From an uncultured Tepidimonas sp. (GTDB lineage: Bacteria > Pseudomonadota > Gammaproteobacteria > Burkholderiales > Burkholderiaceae_C), in the NCBI GenBank assembly GCA_937949455.1, contig CALEDU010000240.1, positions 1 to 7,053 on the forward strand: 7,053 nucleotides of DNA. The letters are read 5' to 3'. Positions 4,884 to 7,053 of this stretch are shown here, in pieces; within the stretch, counting starts at the first letter, position 1; each line of letters opens with the position of its first letter. The notes below the pieces were generated by a model. It searched no databases. It saw only the letters and a list, made by a program, of their open reading frames with translations, and was not told the DNA's origin. The translations under genes were made by a program, and so were the position numbers.

Positions 4884-4911
4884 AAAAGGGTCAATTAGGG
4901 GTTGACCCTAA
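4884..4911 (-). terminator. Weak terminator-like dyad after the pepA-holC gene group
   Basis: AGGGTCAA (4887-4894) pairs with TTGACCCT (4902-4909), and leftward reading is followed by only three further T. The stop codon of the preceding gene (4893-4891) lies inside the stem. A second, overlapping dyad, TTAGGG/CCCTAA (4895-4900 with 4906-4911), competes with it. It could end the leftward pepA-holC transcript or serve as an operator upstream of the LivJ-like gene. Confidence 0.35.
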
Positions 4912-5304
4912 TACATCGCCCACCGCGTCCCGGACATGATCGGCGATTTGGTCGCGCAATACTGTGGCAATCGCGGCGGCGCCCGCGCTAGACTGCGCCA
5001 GCATCCAGGCTTGCAGCGCATCCGCGATGCGCCACTCCAGCTCAGGCAACAAGCGTGCCATCACCTGGTCGGTGATGCGGTCCACCAGCGCATCGGTCTG
5101 CAGGACAGGTGCGGCGACGTCGGTCGCTAGGGCGTCGGGCACATCGGACGCCATTCCCTCGGGGGCCGACCGAGGCACCGGTGCCGGTGAAGCCGACGGC
5201 GCGAACGCGATAGGGGCAGCGGGGGCCGCAGCCACCGACAGCCCCGCCACCACTTCGGTGAGCGTGGGGACGACCGGCGGCGGCTGGCGGCCCGACGGGG
5301 TCAC
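4891..5304 (-). CDS. Small Ala/Pro-rich protein downstream of holC, possibly DUF2486-like
   Basis: A predicted 137-residue protein starting with GTG at 5304. That start overlaps the holC stop (GTGA), and such four-base overlaps usually mean translational coupling. Residues 1-70 are a disordered Pro/Ala/Val-rich region (GRQPPPVVPTLTEVVAG, AAAPAAPIAFAPSASPAPVP). Residues 71-137 look helical and acidic-amphipathic: DALVDRITDQVMARLLPELE, WRIADALQAWML, VLRDQIADHVRDAVGDVLG. No catalytic motif, signal peptide or membrane segment is seen. Burkholderiales genomes often carry a poorly characterised gene here, annotated DUF2486 in Burkholderia, and the two-part layout resembles it from memory; this was not checked. 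The frame stays open upstream to 5487, but that part lies over holC and reads as shadow sequence. Its function is unknown. Confidence 0.65.
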   Translation of the reverse strand: MTPSGRQPPPVVPTLTEVVAGLSVAAAPAAPIAFAPSASPAPVPRSAPEGMASDVPDALATDVAAPVLQTDALVDRITDQVMARLLPELEWRIADALQAWMLAQSSAGAAAIATVLRDQIADHVRDAVGDVLGSTPN

Positions 5305-5780
5305 GCGACAGCCCCTTCGGTGGTCGGCGCAGATCGGCGCGCCCGATCGTGCGCAACCGGGCTCAGACCCATCCCTTGATAGCGGCGCCAGCGCTGCCGT
5401 GCGGCGGCTTTGTCGGCCTCGTCGGACGTGACCACTTCCACCACACGGACGAAACGCCCCGCCTCGGCTTGCAACACGGCTGGCCATTCGGGCTGGGCAT
5501 TCACGAGCACGCTGCGCTGGCCCGACAAGGGCTCGGCCGGCCCAGCGATCACGATGGGGGAGCGCTGGCGCAGCAGCTCGACCGCACCTGCGCAGACGTG
5601 GGGGACAAAGTCATCGGCCGGCAGCGTCCACAGCGCCTCGTCGAGCCGGGCCACCTCGTCTGGGGCGACCACCACCCACACCCGCGCCCTGGCCGCATAA
5701 GCTTTGGCGAGCAAGCGGCAGAGGTAGACGCTGCGGGCCGGCCAGGGCGTCGGCACATTCAGGTGAAACGCCACGTCCAT
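5301..5780 (-). CDS. holC: DNA polymerase III subunit chi (HolC)
   Basis: A 159-residue protein, against about 147 in E. coli. Diagnostic stretches run in order: VAFHLNVPTPWPARSVYLCRLLAKAYAAR near the N-terminus, VWVVVAPDEVARLDEALWTL, DDFVPHVCAG, SPIVIAG, VLVNAQPEWP, FVRVVEVVTSDEADKAAARQRWRRYQGMG near the C-terminus. HolC pairs with psi (HolD) and links the clamp loader to single-stranded DNA-binding protein during lagging-strand synthesis. The final dozen or so residues, rich in Arg/Ser/Thr, extend past the usual end. The ATG at 5780 is seven bases after the pepA stop, so pepA and holC form an operon, a widespread arrangement. The short gap has no good Shine-Dalgarno, which suggests translation continuing from pepA. 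The stop overlaps the next gene's GTG. Confidence 0.92.
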   Translation of the reverse strand: MDVAFHLNVPTPWPARSVYLCRLLAKAYAARARVWVVVAPDEVARLDEALWTLPADDFVPHVCAGAVELLRQRSPIVIAGPAEPLSGQRSVLVNAQPEWPAVLQAEAGRFVRVVEVVTSDEADKAAARQRWRRYQGMGLSPVAHDRARRSAPTTEGAVA

Positions 5781-5787
5781 AGGGGCT

Positions 5788-7053
5788 TCAGTCGGACGTG
5801 CGCCGGCTGCGTCGGGACGGGCGGGCCGGACGGGGGATCTGGGCCTGGGCGCGCACAGCCTCGTCGAGCAGGTAGCGCACCAGCAGCGGCACTGGCCGCC
5901 CTGTGGCTCCCTTGTCCTTGCCACTTTTCCATGCGGTGCCGGCAATGTCCAGATGGGCCCACGGCACATCCTTGACGAAGCGCTGCAGAAACTTGGCCGC
6001 AGTGACCGCACCCGCTTGGACCGCACCCGCTCGGCGTCCGCCGACGTTGGCCACATCCGCAAATGTCGATTTCAAGGCTTCGGCATAATCCTCGTCGAGC
6101 GGCATACGCCAGCACGGGTCGGCCGCTGCATCGCCCGCCTCGAGCAGGGCATGCGCCAATTCGTCGTCGTTGGCAAACAGCCCCGAGCGCACCTGGCCCA
6201 GCGCGATCACACAGGCCCCGGTAAGCGTGGCGATGTCGATCAACGCGCGCGGCTGGAAACGCTGCGCATAGGTCAAGGCATCGCACAGAATCAAGCGCCC
6301 TTCGGCATCGGTGTTCAAGATCTCGATGGTCTGCCCGCTGAGACTGCGCACCACGTCGCCCGGCTTGGCCGCCCGGCCACTGGGCATGTTTTCGCAAGCC
6401 GGAATCAGGCCCACGACGTTGAGAGCTGGCCGCAGTTGGGCCAACGCTTCGAAGGTGCCCAACACGCTGGCGGCCCCCCCCATGTCGAACTTCATCTCGT
6501 CCATGTCCGCCGCGGGCTTGAGCGAGATGCCCCCCGTGTCGAATGTGATCCCTTTGCCGACCAACACCACCGGTGCGACCGACTTTGGCGCACCGCGATA
6601 GTGCAGAACGATGAAGCGCAGTGGCTGATCCGACCCCTGCGCGACGGCCAGAAAGGCCCCCATGCCGAGTTTGGCCACCTCTTCGGGACCGAGCACCTCC
6701 ACCGCAATGTCCCTGCCCTGCAGCGCCTGGGCCGCCTCTGCCAAGTCCGATGGCGTGGCGTGGTTAGCAGGGCGGTTGGCCCACTCCTTGGCCAATTCCT
6801 GACCACGCACGGTGGCTACGGCCTCTTCGAAGGCCGCGTGCACCCCTTCTCGGTTCGATACCCCCACAGTGATGGTGGACAGGGCGCGCGGCTGCGGCTG
6901 GGACAGCGTGGTCGTGTAGCGGTAGCTTGCGTCGGCCACGGCCAAGACGGCAGCCCGCACGGCCAACGGCGACAACGCCCCCAGTTGCAGGACCAGACGG
7001 CGCACCGGCGCGCCGCCTTTGAGGGCACCGAACGCCGCCTCGACGGCCTGCCG
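5788..7053 (-). CDS. pepA: Leucyl aminopeptidase PepA (M17), 5' end outside window
   Basis: The reverse strand is open for 421 residues from the window edge to the stop at 5790-5788, lacking only the start of the N-terminal domain (roughly 80-100 residues). All family active-site residues are visible with the E. coli spacing: K167 and D172 in [12 protein letters not shown]179 in ISLKP, D190 in MKFDMGG, and D249, E251 and R253 in the M17 signature NTDAEGRL (6315-6292). By spacing these match E. coli K270, D275, K282, D293, D352, E354 and R356. The enzyme is a cytoplasmic hexameric two-metal aminopeptidase that removes N-terminal residues from peptides. E. coli PepA also binds DNA in plasmid dimer resolution and carAB control; that cannot be judged here. 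The last 20 or so residues ([15 protein letters not shown]) form a basic tail beyond the usual end. holC follows seven bases later. Confidence 0.95.
   Translation of the reverse strand, partial: RQAVEAAFGALKGGAPVRRLVLQLGALSPLAVRAAVLAVADASYRYTTTLSQPQPRALSTITVGVSNREGVHAAFEEAVATVRGQELAKEWANRPANHATPSDLAEAAQALQGRDIAVEVLGPEEVAKLGMGAFLAVAQGSDQPLRFIVLHYRGAPKSVAPVVLVGKGITFDTGGISLKPAADMDEMKFDMGGAASVLGTFEALAQLRPALNVVGLIPACENMPSGRAAKPGDVVRSLSGQTIEILNTDAEGRLILCDALTYAQRFQPRALIDIATLTGACVIALGQVRSGLFANDDELAHALLEAGDAAADPCWRMPLDEDYAEALKSTFADVANVGGRRAGAVQAGAVTAAKFLQRFVKDVPWAHLDIAGTAWKSGKDKGATGRPVPLLVRYLLDEAVRAQAQIPRPARPSRRSRRTSD

Noticed and set aside
3703..4905. 400-codon forward-strand open frame opposite the LivJ-like gene
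   Set aside because: It is the complement of a well-supported binding-protein gene. Its translation is rich in His/Leu/Val/Asp repeats typical of antisense reading of high-GC genes and matches no family.
5349..5975. 208-codon forward open frame opposite holC and the end of pepA
   Set aside because: Both strands cannot plausibly be coding here; holC and pepA have strong motifs, and this frame has none.
1..7053. Mobile elements, CRISPR arrays, tRNA genes or a novel defence or biosynthetic system
   Set aside because: No transposase, integrase, direct-repeat array, cloverleaf or unknown multi-gene cluster was seen. Almost all coding space belongs to well-known families in a familiar order.

Overview
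The window looks like a chromosomal segment of a high-GC betaproteobacterium, most likely order Burkholderiales and probably family Comamonadaceae. This rests on protein resemblance and gene order recalled from that group (zapA followed by 6S RNA; pepA-holC followed by a small Ala/Pro-rich gene; a stand-alone SWIB-domain protein with a histone-H1-like tail). The genus cannot be named from sequence reading alone.

Left part (1-1618). A BtuB-like TonB-dependent outer-membrane receptor runs leftward off the window edge. Its roughly 300-base leader holds a clear cobalamin riboswitch, so vitamin B12 uptake is probably repressed by B12 itself. A short divergent promoter region separates it from a rightward pair of overlapping genes: a small coiled-coil protein of the TIGR02449/DUF904 (ZapB-like) type, then the division protein ZapA. 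Directly downstream lies the 6S RNA gene, with a -10 box, a matching 5'/3' terminal helix and a probable terminator. This RNA gene explains the stretch of about 300 bases without a coding gene.

Middle part (1619-3588). A TauE/SafE-family membrane exporter begins just 11 bases after the 6S terminator T-run. It overlaps tail to tail with a leftward RraA/HMG-aldolase-family gene. A rightward SWIB-domain protein follows, then a strong bidirectional terminator.

Right part (3589-7053). All genes are leftward. The cell order is pepA (leucyl aminopeptidase, 5' end beyond the window), holC (DNA polymerase III chi), a 137-residue Ala/Pro-rich protein overlapping holC by four bases, a weak terminator-like dyad, and a lipoprotein periplasmic binding protein of the branched-chain amino acid (LivJ) type.

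The window is mostly ordinary core genome: no mobile element, CRISPR array, phage gene or tRNA was seen, and no undescribed multi-gene system. The most interesting material is regulatory. It comprises the layout of the B12 riboswitch expression platform and btuB start, an almost leaderless promoter for the zapB-like/zapA pair, the 6S terminator abutting the tauE start codon, and the Asp retained in the RraA-family active-site motif.
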